NCBI RefSeq assembly: GCF_013602415.1
Contig: NZ_WPAG02000002.1
Location: 4,467,480-4,531,479 of the forward strand
Reading direction: 5' to 3'
From: Rhodococcus sp. B50
Lineage (GTDB): Bacteria > Actinomycetota > Actinomycetes > Mycobacteriales > Mycobacteriaceae
Length of the DNA stretch: 64,000 nucleotides
Made by a program: the position numbers and the translations under genes. Below are positions 31,049 through 39,138 of the stretch, one piece after another. The notes beneath the pieces are model-generated. The model had not been told where the DNA came from and did no database searches. It worked only from the letters and a program-made list of their open reading frames with translations. How positions within the stretch are numbered: the first letter of the stretch is position 1; each line of letters opens with the position of its first letter.

Positions 31049-32482
31049 CTATGCATGGACGCGATCTCGGGGGGTGTCATCGGGGCGAGGGGTGTCCTCG
31101 GTCACCGGCGTACGACGCTCGCGCTCGGCTGCCTCGGACTGCTCGAGAGCAAGTTCCTCGGCGTCGGACTGCTCGGCGACCGACGGTGCCTTCGGGTCGT
31201 ACCCGGTGCGCTTGAGCAGGGCCAGGGTGCACACGAGGGAGACCGCTGCGTAACAACCGGCCGCGATGGCCACGCCGGTGACGTCGCCGGACGAGTTGAG
31301 CAGGTACTGCGCGAGCACCGGGGTGCCACCACCGACGATCAGCGAGCACAGCTGGTAGGCCAGCGACAGGCCCGAGTACCGGATGTTCGCGGGGAAGGCG
31401 CGGGCCAGGATGCCGGCGATGGCGCCGTAGAACATCGAGTGGGGAATCGTCGCGAGACACATGCCGATCACGGCGACCGCGAAGGTCTCGGTGCGGATGG
31501 CGTAGAACATCGCGGGCATGAGGAACAGCTCCGGGACGATCATCAGGAGCATGGCCTTGCGCATGTCGATCCTCGACACGAGGACGGCACCGAAGGGCTG
31601 CACGATGAACTGCACGACGAGGGCGATCGCGATGATCGCGAGGAAGGTGCCACGCTCGTAACCGAGTTCGCTCGTCGCCCACGACAATGCGAAGGTGTTC
31701 TTGAAATAGGTCACCTGGGCGAGGGGCAGCGCGCCGGCACCGAGCAGGACCAGGACCCAGTGCTTGCGCAGCACTTCCTTGATCGGGAGCTTGACGGTCT
31801 TCTTGCGTGCCAGAACGGCTTTCATGGCATCCGACTCTTCGAGCTTGAGCCGGATGACCATGCCGACGATGACGAGCAGCGCCGAGAACAGGAACGGGAT
31901 GCGCCAGCCCCACATCAGGAACTGCGGGGTGGGCAGTGCTGCGAGGAAGAAGAATGCCATCGTCGACAGCAGGTTGCCGGCGGGCGAACCCTGCTGTGCG
32001 AAAGCCGAATACAGAATTCCCTTGCCCTTGGGTGCGTTCTCGCTGGCGATGAGGACAGCGCCACCCCATTCGCCGCCGACCGCGACACCCTGCACGATGC
32101 GCAGGAAGACCAGCAGGACCGGCGCCCACATTCCGATCTGCGCGTAGGTGGGGAGCAGACCGATACCCACCGTCGCGATGCCCATCATGACGAGCGTGAT
32201 GACGAGGGTGTTCTTGCGGCCGATCCGGTCGCCGAGATGGCCGAAGATGACGCCGCCGAGCGGACGGGCGAGGAAGCCGGCCCACAGGGTGACGAACGCG
32301 AGGAGGGTCGCGACACCGCTCGAGAGTTCGTCCGAGAAGAAGACCTGGCCGAACACCAGTGCGGCGGCCGTGCCGTAGATGTAGAAGTCGTACCACTCGA
32401 TGGTGGTGCCGATGAAGGAGGCGATGCCGGCCTTGCGGGCCTTCTTCGCGATCTCCTGATCGGTAGGTGTGGACGAACTCAT
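31049..32482 (-). CDS. MFS transporter, metabolite:H+ symporter (MHS) type
   Basis: A 477-residue carrier with twelve hydrophobic segments. MHS signatures are TTIEWYDFYIYGTAAALVFG, GHLGDRIGRKNTL and RIVQGVAVGGEWGG. The C-terminal 60 residues are hydrophilic and acidic (SVAEQSDAEELALEQSEAAE), longer than usual for the family. Relatives import dicarboxylates, shikimate or aromatic acids with protons. It is divergent from the CaiB CoA-transferase at 32687 across a palindromic operator, so import and CoA transfer to the same acid are likely co-regulated (inference). Confidence 0.92.
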   Translation of the reverse strand: MSSSTPTDQEIAKKARKAGIASFIGTTIEWYDFYIYGTAAALVFGQVFFSDELSSGVATLLAFVTLWAGFLARPLGGVIFGHLGDRIGRKNTLVITLVMMGIATVGIGLLPTYAQIGMWAPVLLVFLRIVQGVAVGGEWGGAVLIASENAPKGKGILYSAFAQQGSPAGNLLSTMAFFFLAALPTPQFLMWGWRIPFLFSALLVIVGMVIRLKLEESDAMKAVLARKKTVKLPIKEVLRKHWVLVLLGAGALPLAQVTYFKNTFALSWATSELGYERGTFLAIIAIALVVQFIVQPFGAVLVSRIDMRKAMLLMIVPELFLMPAMFYAIRTETFAVAVIGMCLATIPHSMFYGAIAGILARAFPANIRYSGLSLAYQLCSLIVGGGTPVLAQYLLNSSGDVTGVAIAAGCYAAVSLVCTLALLKRTGYDPKAPSVAEQSDAEELALEQSEAAERERRTPVTEDTPRPDDTPRDRVHA

Positions 32483-32593
32483 GCGCCCTCCGTCTGTTAC
32501 GCCCTCGACGGGGCGGGTGGAATGTGGTCTGCGTCTCAGCAGAGAGTGTCAGGGCTCGGCTTTGCAGTCCAATACCCAATAGGACGCGAATCG

Positions 32594-32608
32594 ATACCTC
32601 AGAGGTAT
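32594..32608. promoter_or_regulatory. Palindromic operator ATACCTC-A-GAGGTAT
   Basis: A perfect 15-base dyad, which also reads ATAC-N7-GTAT, the classical LysR-type half-site spacing. It lies midway between the divergent MFS start (32482) and CaiB start (32687). A partial copy, AATACC (32573-32578), lies upstream. The nearest LysR is encoded at 30100-30996. The rest of 32483-32686 holds no gene. Confidence 0.6.
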
Positions 32609-32686
32609 TACTGAGGAGTTCCTGTTCGTCCTGGTAGACATACAGCGACGCCGGATGGGGAACCGCGGACGCGAAAGGACACCAGG

Positions 32687-33907
32687 GTGACGAGCGACGG
32701 AACCAATCGGAGTGGGGTGGAGGTTTCTGCCGGCCTGCCGCTGGAGGGCATCACCGTGGTGAGCCTCGAGCAGGCGGTCGCCGCGCCCCTCGCGACGCGC
32801 CATCTCGCGGACCTCGGAGCTCGTGTCGTCAAGGTCGAACGCGTCGGCGACGGCGATTTCGCGCGCGCCTACGACGGTGCCGTGCACGGCCTGGCCGCAC
32901 ACTTCGTCTGGCTCAACCGCGGCAAGGAATCGTTCGCGGTGGACCTGAAGGCGTCCGAGGGTATCGACGCGGTGAAGAAGCTGATCCGCGGCGCCGACGT
33001 CTTCCTGCAGAATCTCGCCCCCGGCGCGGTGGAGCGACTCGGGCTCGGCGCCGACGATCTGCGCGCGGACCACCCGGAACTGGTGGTGGTCAACATGTCG
33101 GGATACGGCACAGACGGACCCATGCGCGACCGCAAGGCCTACGACATGCTCGTGCAGTCGGAGACCGGTCTGTGCTCGATCACCGGTACGCCCGAGACGG
33201 CGGTGAAGACGGGCATCCCCACCTCGGACATCGCCGCGGGCATGTACGCGCTCACCTCCATCCAGGCGGCGCTGCTGCGCCGGCACCGCACCGGCGTCGG
33301 CGCGACGATCGACGTGTCGATGTTCGACGCGACCGCCGAGTGGCTCGGCTACCCGATGTACCTGCAGATGTACCAGGGGCGGCAGGTGCCGCGGATGGGT
33401 CTGTCGCACACGTCGATCGCGCCGTACGACAAGTACCCCACCGCGGACGGCGAGATCCTCATCGGCGTCCAGAACGATCGGGGTTGGCGCACGCTCACCG
33501 AGGTCCTCGGCATTCCCGAACTGGGCGACGACCCGCGCTTCGCCACCAACCTCGAACGGGTGCGTCACCGCGAGGAAGTCGATGCGCTGGTCGCGCGGGC
33601 CACGAAGCAGTTCACCAGCGCGGAGCTCGACGAGAAGCTCGCGGACTCCGGTGTTCCCGCCGCGCAGCTGCGGGATCTGCGCGGGCTCATCGAGCACCCG
33701 CAGCTCGCGACGCGCGACCGCTGGCGTGAGGTGCAGACGGAGGCGGGGCCGGTGCGCGGCATCCTGCCGCCGATGAACTTCCGCGACGTCGAACTGCCGA
33801 TGGGTGCGGTGCCGGGGCTCGGTCAGCACACCGACGCGGTGCTCGCCGATCTCGGGCTCACGGACGAGCAGATTGCGGGCCTGAAGAAGGCCGGCATCGT
33901 CGGCTGA
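32687..33907 (+). CDS. CaiB/BaiF family (class III) CoA-transferase
   Basis: A 406-residue class III CoA-transferase, moving CoA between carboxylic acids. It begins the family pattern with LEGITVVSLEQAVAAPLATR, DLGARVVKVERVGDGDFAR and LNRGKESFAVDLK. The catalytic aspartate is Asp153 in DRKAYDMLVQSETG. Length is normal. The GTG start follows GACACCAGG. Divergent from the MHS carrier and followed by WhiB. Relatives act on itaconate, mesaconate, succinate or aromatic acids; a CitE-like lyase and a mesaconyl-CoA-hydratase-like gene 9-11 kb away would suit a C5-dicarboxylate, but this is inference. Confidence 0.92.
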   Translation: MTSDGTNRSGVEVSAGLPLEGITVVSLEQAVAAPLATRHLADLGARVVKVERVGDGDFARAYDGAVHGLAAHFVWLNRGKESFAVDLKASEGIDAVKKLIRGADVFLQNLAPGAVERLGLGADDLRADHPELVVVNMSGYGTDGPMRDRKAYDMLVQSETGLCSITGTPETAVKTGIPTSDIAAGMYALTSIQAALLRRHRTGVGATIDVSMFDATAEWLGYPMYLQMYQGRQVPRMGLSHTSIAPYDKYPTADGEILIGVQNDRGWRTLTEVLGIPELGDDPRFATNLERVRHREEVDALVARATKQFTSAELDEKLADSGVPAAQLRDLRGLIEHPQLATRDRWREVQTEAGPVRGILPPMNFRDVELPMGAVPGLGQHTDAVLADLGLTDEQIAGLKKAGIVG

Positions 33908-33931
33908 TCCGCTCCGTGTCGGCCGCTGGTC

Positions 33932-33947
33932 AAATGTGCGGCCATAG
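33932..33947. promoter_or_regulatory. Shared motif, copy 1 (AAATGTGCGGCCATAG)
   Basis: One of four related sites in the window, consensus TGTACGGCCAT. It lies just after the CaiB stop in the whiB upstream region and is oriented opposite to copy 2, 109 bases away. One base (G for A) differs from the consensus core. Confidence 0.45.
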
Positions 33948-34040
33948 CGTCCGGTGCTTATAGGTATCCGAAGCGACTGCCATCGTCGATTCTGATGGAT
34001 CTGCGCTGTTCAGCGATTGACGATCCTCGTCGGGTACCGA

Positions 34041-34056
34041 AAAATGGCCGTACAAA
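34041..34056. promoter_or_regulatory. Shared motif, copy 2 (AAAATGGCCGTACAAA)
   Basis: A 16-base sequence identical to 44965-44980, located 52 bases before the whiB start. The core TGGCCGTACA has partial dyad symmetry (TG-N2-CG-N2-CA). Probably a GntR-type or similar operator. The region 33908-34108 otherwise holds no gene. Confidence 0.55.
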
Positions 34057-34108
34057 TACTCGTTCGGCGAGTGCGGGTCCGCGATGGCCCGAGGGCAAGG
34101 AGGCGGCG

Positions 34109-34384
34109 ATGTACGGATCCGGTGACCGCGACTGGGTGGTCGCGGCGCGGTGCCGCGGGGTGGACACGGCGATGTTCTTCCCTCAGCCCGAGGACGGCCG
34201 CGGTGCGGTGCTCCGGGCCGAGCGGCAGGCGAAGGAGGTCTGTCGCTCCTGCCCGGTGATCGACGCATGCCTGGCGCACGCCGTGCGCACCGGAGAGACG
34301 CACGGCGTATGGGGCGGCATGAACTACGCAGAACGGCGAGCGTTCGAACGTGCGACCAGACTCGGCCGCCTCCAGTCGGTCTGA
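34109..34384 (+). CDS. WhiB-family iron-sulfur transcriptional regulator
   Basis: A 91-residue WhiB protein. The four cluster-binding cysteines are Cys15, Cys45, Cys48 and Cys54 (CRSCPVIDAC), followed by the signature turn GVWGG at 66-70 and a basic C-terminus. WhiB proteins bind a 4Fe-4S cluster, contact the primary sigma factor and respond to redox signals or NO. There is no AT-hook of the WhiB7 type. The ATG has a strong AAGGAGG upstream. Its 3' end is 2 bases from a convergent SDR gene. Two copies of a shared operator motif lie upstream. Confidence 0.95.
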   Translation: MYGSGDRDWVVAARCRGVDTAMFFPQPEDGRGAVLRAERQAKEVCRSCPVIDACLAHAVRTGETHGVWGGMNYAERRAFERATRLGRLQSV

Positions 34385-34386
34385 GT

Positions 34387-35079
34387 TCAGCCGACGTTGG
34401 TGACGGGGATCAGGCCGCCGGTGATGGAGGCGCCCGCATCGGAGATCAGGAACTCGATGACCTTCGCGATGTCGGCCGGCTTCGACCAGCGACTCGTGTC
34501 GGCGTCGGGCATCGCGGCGCGGTTGGCCGGGGTATCGATGACGACGGGCAGCAGCGCGTTGACGCGGATGTGGTCGTCGCGGTACTCGAGCGCCATCGTC
34601 TCGACGAGCGCCGAGACCGCAGCCTTGGAGGCGATGTAGGACGCGCCGCCGGGGAAGGGGTTGAGCGTCGCGGCGGTGGAGATGCAGACGATCGATCCAC
34701 CGCCGCGGCGGATCAGGTGGGGCAGTGCGGCCTGGCTGACGGAATAGGCGGTGCGCAGGTTGAGGTCGAGCTGGGAGTCGAGCACCTCGATCGGAGTCTC
34801 GTGTACCCGCGGCCCCGACGTGAAACCGCCGACGAGGTTGACGACGCCGAACAGGGGAGCCTCGGGATCGTCGCACGCCAAGTTCAGGGCGTCCTCGAGC
34901 TGCTGCTCGTCGGAGAGGTCGGCCTGCACGAGCTGGAGATTCGGATGCGTACCCACGCGCTCGAGCTCGTCGCGGACCAGCCACGGCACCACGACCCGCC
35001 ATCCGGTGTCGAGGAGATGTTTCGTCACGGCGCTGCCGAGGCCGCCGGTGCCACCACTGACCAATACGGTGCGAGCCAT
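34387..35079 (-). CDS. Short-chain dehydrogenase/reductase (SDR)
   Basis: A 230-residue classical SDR with the Rossmann motif VLVSGGTGGLGSAV near the N-terminus, LVGG in place of NNAG, the active-site serine in IVCISTAATLN and the catalytic SYIASK (YxxxK). The C-terminus ends SDAGASITGGLIPVTNVG, typical of the FabG-like group. It probably reduces or oxidises an alcohol/ketone with NAD(P). Monocistronic: convergent with whiB and divergent from the dienelactone hydrolase-korAB genes. Substrate unknown. Confidence 0.92.
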   Translation of the reverse strand: MARTVLVSGGTGGLGSAVTKHLLDTGWRVVVPWLVRDELERVGTHPNLQLVQADLSDEQQLEDALNLACDDPEAPLFGVVNLVGGFTSGPRVHETPIEVLDSQLDLNLRTAYSVSQAALPHLIRRGGGSIVCISTAATLNPFPGGASYIASKAAVSALVETMALEYRDDHIRVNALLPVVIDTPANRAAMPDADTSRWSKPADIAKVIEFLISDAGASITGGLIPVTNVG

Positions 35080-35161
35080 CTGCCTGTATCCCTTTCGAGC
35101 GTGCCGTCTGCCGTGCTCCGACCACCCGCCGGTGCATGAGAGGAACGATACCGCAAAACGG

Positions 35162-35183
35162 AAATGATGTTCTCATTTTTTTT
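35162..35183 (+). other. AT-rich hairpin followed by a T run in a divergent promoter region
   Basis: AAATGA (35162-35167) and TCATTT (35173-35178) form a small stem with a 5-base loop and are followed by further Ts, giving eight Ts in a row. Such AT richness is exceptional in this window. It could be an intrinsic terminator-like element or a regulator site. Nothing else is seen in 35080-35296 apart from the hydrolase ribosome-binding site. Confidence 0.3.
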
Positions 35184-35296
35184 CGGTGAGTGGGACGAGC
35201 GGTGCGTGAACTGCGCCGACGGGCGCATCCGCTGCCCGGGAGACGACTTCGTACGAAGATCATGACGAACAATCGACGCAAGTGGAAGGACGGTCG

Positions 35297-36010
35297 ATGA
35301 CCGACATCGAGGCAGAATTCGTTCACATCGCAGGCCTGCGCGCCTATCTGGCCAGGCCGCTCGGCGGTGCCACCGGAGGAATGCTGCTGCTACCCATGAT
35401 CACCGGCATCGACGCCCAGGTCCGCGAGTACGCGCACGACATCGCCGGAACCGGAGTGACCGCACTCGTATGGGATCCGTGGCACGGACCGAGCGCCGAC
35501 GACACCTCGCGCGACGAGCTCATGGAGTTGATGGGCGGCCTCGACGACGAGAAGAGCCTCGCGGAGATGGCAATCCTGCTCGACCACGCCTTCGGCGAAC
35601 TCCGGCTCGAGAAGATCGGCGTCATCGGGTGGTGCCTCGGCGGTCGTCTCGCCCTCATCCTCGGCGCCCGCGACATGCGGGTCGCGAACGTGGTGGCCTA
35701 TCACCCGTCGATCGCGGTGCCGCCTGCCCCGAACCACACGCTCGACGCCGTCGACCACGCAGGTCGCGTCGCTGCACCCGTCATGGTGCTGCACGCCGGG
35801 GCCGACACGATCATGAGCGCCGAGACCTTCGGGAACCTGCAGGCCACGCTGCAACAGCGGGAGACCGGCGCGACCCTCACCCACGTCTACCCCGGCGCCG
35901 AACACGGTTTCTCCTCCCGCAACCGGCACGGCAATCCCGTCAATGCCGAGGCCTACGCCGTGTCCTGGCCTCAGGCGCTGAGCTTCATCGGGGACACCGT
36001 CCGCTCCTGA
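35297..36010 (+). CDS. Dienelactone hydrolase family protein
   Basis: A 237-residue alpha/beta hydrolase of the DLH group. The nucleophile elbow GWCLGG carries a cysteine as in true dienelactone hydrolases. The acid Asp is probably in LHAGADTIM, and the His is in YPGAEHGFSS. Family members open dienelactones in chlorocatechol degradation or act as general esterases. The ATG has GGAAGGACG upstream. It lies 53 bases before korA and may share its mRNA, although a functional link is not evident. No chlorocatechol genes are nearby. Confidence 0.9.
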   Translation: MTDIEAEFVHIAGLRAYLARPLGGATGGMLLLPMITGIDAQVREYAHDIAGTGVTALVWDPWHGPSADDTSRDELMELMGGLDDEKSLAEMAILLDHAFGELRLEKIGVIGWCLGGRLALILGARDMRVANVVAYHPSIAVPPAPNHTLDAVDHAGRVAAPVMVLHAGADTIMSAETFGNLQATLQQRETGATLTHVYPGAEHGFSSRNRHGNPVNAEAYAVSWPQALSFIGDTVRS

Positions 36011-36063
36011 TCGGCAGAAAATTTTCGGGAGAAACGGTTGCACATGCGCGCGTGAGGGCCACG

Positions 36064-37998
36064 ATGGAGCGCATGGCGTCGAGCGCGAAACTCGAACAGG
36101 TCGTCATCCGCATCGCCGGCGACTCCGGCGACGGCATGCAGCTCGCCGGTGACCGGTTCACCGCCGAGGCGGCGGCCTTCGGCAACGACCTGGCCACACA
36201 ACCCAACTTCCCCGCCGAGATCCGGGCCCCGCAGGGCACCCTGCCCGGAGTCTCGAGCTTCCAGATCCAGATCGCCGATCACGACATCCTCACCGCCGGC
36301 GACCGGCCGGACGTCCTGGTCGCGATGAATCCGGCGGCCTTCAAGGCCAACGTCGGTGACCTGCCCAGGGGTGGCACCGTCATCGTCAACAGCGACGAGT
36401 TCACCAAACGGAATCTGAGCAAGGCGGGATACGACGCCGATCCGCTCGGCACCGACGCCGTGGAACACCTGACCGTCCACGCCCTGCCGATGAGCACGCT
36501 CACCGCCGGTGCCGTCGAACCGGCCGGCGTGGGCAAGAAGGACGCGCAGCGCTCGAAGAACATGTTCGCGCTCGGTGTGCTGTCGTGGATGTACGGGCGT
36601 CCGATCGCGCCGGTCGAGACGTTCCTCGAGCGTAAGTTCGCGTCGAAACCCGACATCGCCCACGCGAATGTTCTCGCCCTGCGTGCCGGGTGGAACTACG
36701 GGGAGACCACCGAAGCGTTCGCCACGACCTACGAAGTGGCGCGCGCGTCGCTGCCGTCCGGGACATACCGGCAGATCACCGGCAACACGGCGCTCGCCTA
36801 CGGCCTCGTCGCCGCAGGTCGCGCGGCGGGCATGGACGTCTTCCTCGGCACCTATCCGATCACCCCGGCCTCCGACATCCTGCACGAACTGAGCAAGCTC
36901 GAACGCTTCGGTGTGCACACCTTCCAGGCCGAGGACGAGATCGCGGGCATCGGCGCCGCGATCGGCGCGTCCTACGGCGGGGCGCTCGGCGTCACCAGCA
37001 CCTCCGGTCCGGGGATCGCCCTGCAATCCGAGGCCATCGGTCTGGCGGTGATGACCGAACTGCCGCTGATCGTCGTCGACGTCCAGCGCGGTGGACCGTC
37101 CACGGGACTGCCGACGAAGACCGAACAGGCCGACCTGATGCAGGCGATGTTCGGCCGCAACGGCGAATCGCCCGTCGCGATCGTCGCCCCGCAGTCGCCC
37201 GCCGACTGCTTCGACGCGGCACTCGAGGCCGCGCGCATCGCGATCACCTACCGCACGCCGGTCATGTTGTTGTCCGACGGCGCGATCGCCAACGGATCCG
37301 AACCGTGGCGGATCCCCGACATCGACGACCTGCCGCGCATCGACCCGCGCTTCGCACAGTCGCCGGACGACGACGACCCCGGCTACCTGCCCTACGCACG
37401 CGACCCCGAGACTCTCGCGCGCGACTGGGCGATTCCCGGAACCGCAGGTCGCGAGCACCGGATCGGAGGTCTCGAGAAGGCCGACGGTACGGGCGACATC
37501 TCGTACCACCACACCAACCACGAGCTGATGACCCGACTGCGGGTCGCGCGGGTGGCCGGCATCGACGTCCCGGACCTCGAGGTCGACGACCCCACCGGCG
37601 ACGCCGAGGTGCTCGTTCTCGGGTGGGGTTCGTCGTACGGTCCGATCGGTGAGGCGGTGCGCCGCGCCCGCCGTGCCCAGCATCGGGTGGCCCGAGCGCA
37701 CCTGCGTCATCTCGCACCGATGCACAAGAATCTCGGGGACGTGCTCGGTCGCTACCGGCGAGTCCTGGTTCCCGAGATGAACCTCGGGCAACTGTCGTTC
37801 CTGCTCAGGTCGCGGTTCGATGCCGACATCCAGCCGGTGACGAAGGTGTCCGGCATGGCGTTCCGCGCCGACGAACTCCATGACGCCATCGAAGCCGAGT
37901 TCGCCGGGACACTGGCCGACATCGAACGGTCCCGGACACCTGACGCGGTGGCCTCTTCGACGAAACTCGACCCGACAGCAGAGAGGGCACGAGCATGA
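36064..37998 (+). CDS. korA: 2-oxoacid:ferredoxin oxidoreductase, fused gamma-alpha subunit (KorA)
   Basis: A 644-residue subunit of the oxygen-tolerant 2-oxoglutarate:ferredoxin oxidoreductase known from mycobacteria. The N-terminal gamma domain starts VVIRIAGDSGDGMQLAGDRF; the alpha domain from about residue 225 has GNTALAYGLVAAGRAAGMDV, FLGTYPITPASDILHELSKL and QAEDEIAGIGAAIGASYGGA. The complex decarboxylates 2-oxoglutarate to succinyl-CoA with reduction of ferredoxin. Its stop overlaps the korB start by 4 bases (ATGA), so the subunits are translationally coupled. The ATG at 36064 is chosen; a GTG 12 bases upstream is possible. Confidence 0.95.
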   Translation: MERMASSAKLEQVVIRIAGDSGDGMQLAGDRFTAEAAAFGNDLATQPNFPAEIRAPQGTLPGVSSFQIQIADHDILTAGDRPDVLVAMNPAAFKANVGDLPRGGTVIVNSDEFTKRNLSKAGYDADPLGTDAVEHLTVHALPMSTLTAGAVEPAGVGKKDAQRSKNMFALGVLSWMYGRPIAPVETFLERKFASKPDIAHANVLALRAGWNYGETTEAFATTYEVARASLPSGTYRQITGNTALAYGLVAAGRAAGMDVFLGTYPITPASDILHELSKLERFGVHTFQAEDEIAGIGAAIGASYGGALGVTSTSGPGIALQSEAIGLAVMTELPLIVVDVQRGGPSTGLPTKTEQADLMQAMFGRNGESPVAIVAPQSPADCFDAALEAARIAITYRTPVMLLSDGAIANGSEPWRIPDIDDLPRIDPRFAQSPDDDDPGYLPYARDPETLARDWAIPGTAGREHRIGGLEKADGTGDISYHHTNHELMTRLRVARVAGIDVPDLEVDDPTGDAEVLVLGWGSSYGPIGEAVRRARRAQHRVARAHLRHLAPMHKNLGDVLGRYRRVLVPEMNLGQLSFLLRSRFDADIQPVTKVSGMAFRADELHDAIEAEFAGTLADIERSRTPDAVASSTKLDPTAERARA

Positions 37999-39065
37999 CC
38001 GGACTCCTCGGCCACGATCTCGGACTCCGCCCGCACATCGACGCGCTCGACGGTGTGCCCCGCACGGACGACCCGCAGAAGGCGAAGGACTACACGTCCG
38101 ACCAGGAAGTGCGGTGGTGTCCGGGCTGCGGCGACTACGTCATCCTCGCGACGGTCCGCAGCCTGCTGCCCGAATTGGGCGTCCGGCGTGAGAATCTCGT
38201 GTTCGTGTCCGGCATCGGATGCTCGTCGCGGTTCCCCTACTATCTCGACACCTACGGTGTGCACTCGATCCACGGACGCGCGCCGACGCTCGCGACCGGA
38301 CTCGCGGTCACACGTCCGGATCTGTCGGTGTGGGTCGTCACCGGTGACGGCGACGCCCTGTCGATCGGCGGCAACCATCTCGTCCACGCCCTGCGACGCA
38401 ACGTGAACATGCGGATCCTGTTGTTCAACAACCGGATCTACGGTCTCACCAAGGGACAGTATTCGCCGACCTCGGAAGTCGGTAAGGTCACCAAGTCGTC
38501 GCCCGCGGGCTCGGTCGACGCTCCGTTCAACACCCTGTCGCTCGCGCTCGGTGCCGAAGCGTCCTTCGTTGCGCGCGCTCTCGACTCCGATCGCGCCGGG
38601 CTGACGGACGTGCTGCGCGCGGCGGCACACCATCGCGGTGCGGCCTTCGTCGAGATCCTGCAGGACTGCCCGATCTTCAACGACGGATCGTTCGACGTGC
38701 TGCGCAAGGACGAAGCGCCGTCGCACCTGATCCCGCTGCGGCACGGCGAACCGATCATCTTCGGAGTCGACGACGAGCTGTGCGTCATCCGAAAAGGTTT
38801 CGGTCTGCGGGTGGCGCAGCGCTCCGAGGTGGATGCCGCCGACATCGTCGTGCACGACGCGCACACCGACGACCCCGAGTACGCGTATGCACTGTCGCGC
38901 CTGTCGGATCAGGATCTTCGCTACGTCGTCACGGGAATCGTCCGGCAGGTCGTGCGGACGACCTACGACGATGCCGCCCGCGCACAGGTGCGGAGCGCCC
39001 AGGAGTCCGGCACGGCCGACCTGCAACAGTTGCTGCGGGGCGACAACACGTGGACCGTGCCCTGA
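37995..39065 (+). CDS. korB: 2-oxoacid:ferredoxin oxidoreductase, beta subunit (KorB)
   Basis: A 356-residue thiamine-diphosphate subunit. The cluster-ligand segment is RWCPGCGDYVIL, with a further cysteine in SGIGCSSRFPYY. The ThDP motif is VVTGDGDALSIGGNHLVHAL followed by NNRIYGLTKGQYSPT. It pairs with KorA to form the 2-oxoglutarate-oxidising enzyme, an alternative to the dehydrogenase complex. It ends the operon at a 14-bp hairpin. A ferredoxin partner is not encoded nearby. Confidence 0.95.
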   Translation: MTGLLGHDLGLRPHIDALDGVPRTDDPQKAKDYTSDQEVRWCPGCGDYVILATVRSLLPELGVRRENLVFVSGIGCSSRFPYYLDTYGVHSIHGRAPTLATGLAVTRPDLSVWVVTGDGDALSIGGNHLVHALRRNVNMRILLFNNRIYGLTKGQYSPTSEVGKVTKSSPAGSVDAPFNTLSLALGAEASFVARALDSDRAGLTDVLRAAAHHRGAAFVEILQDCPIFNDGSFDVLRKDEAPSHLIPLRHGEPIIFGVDDELCVIRKGFGLRVAQRSEVDAADIVVHDAHTDDPEYAYALSRLSDQDLRYVVTGIVRQVVRTTYDDAARAQVRSAQESGTADLQQLLRGDNTWTVP

Positions 39066-39090
39066 GTTCGGTGTCCGCTACCGTCCCGGT

Positions 39091-39121
39091 TATCCGCTAC
39101 GGCAAATTGCTGTGGCGGATA
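39091..39121. terminator. Terminator hairpin after korB
   Basis: TATCCGCTACGGCA (39091-39104) pairs with TGCTGTGGCGGATA (39108-39121), including two G-U pairs, around a 3-base loop. It lies between the convergent korB and amidohydrolase genes and should act in both directions. Confidence 0.8.
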
Positions 39122-39138
39122 GCCGAAGTCGTAGCAGA

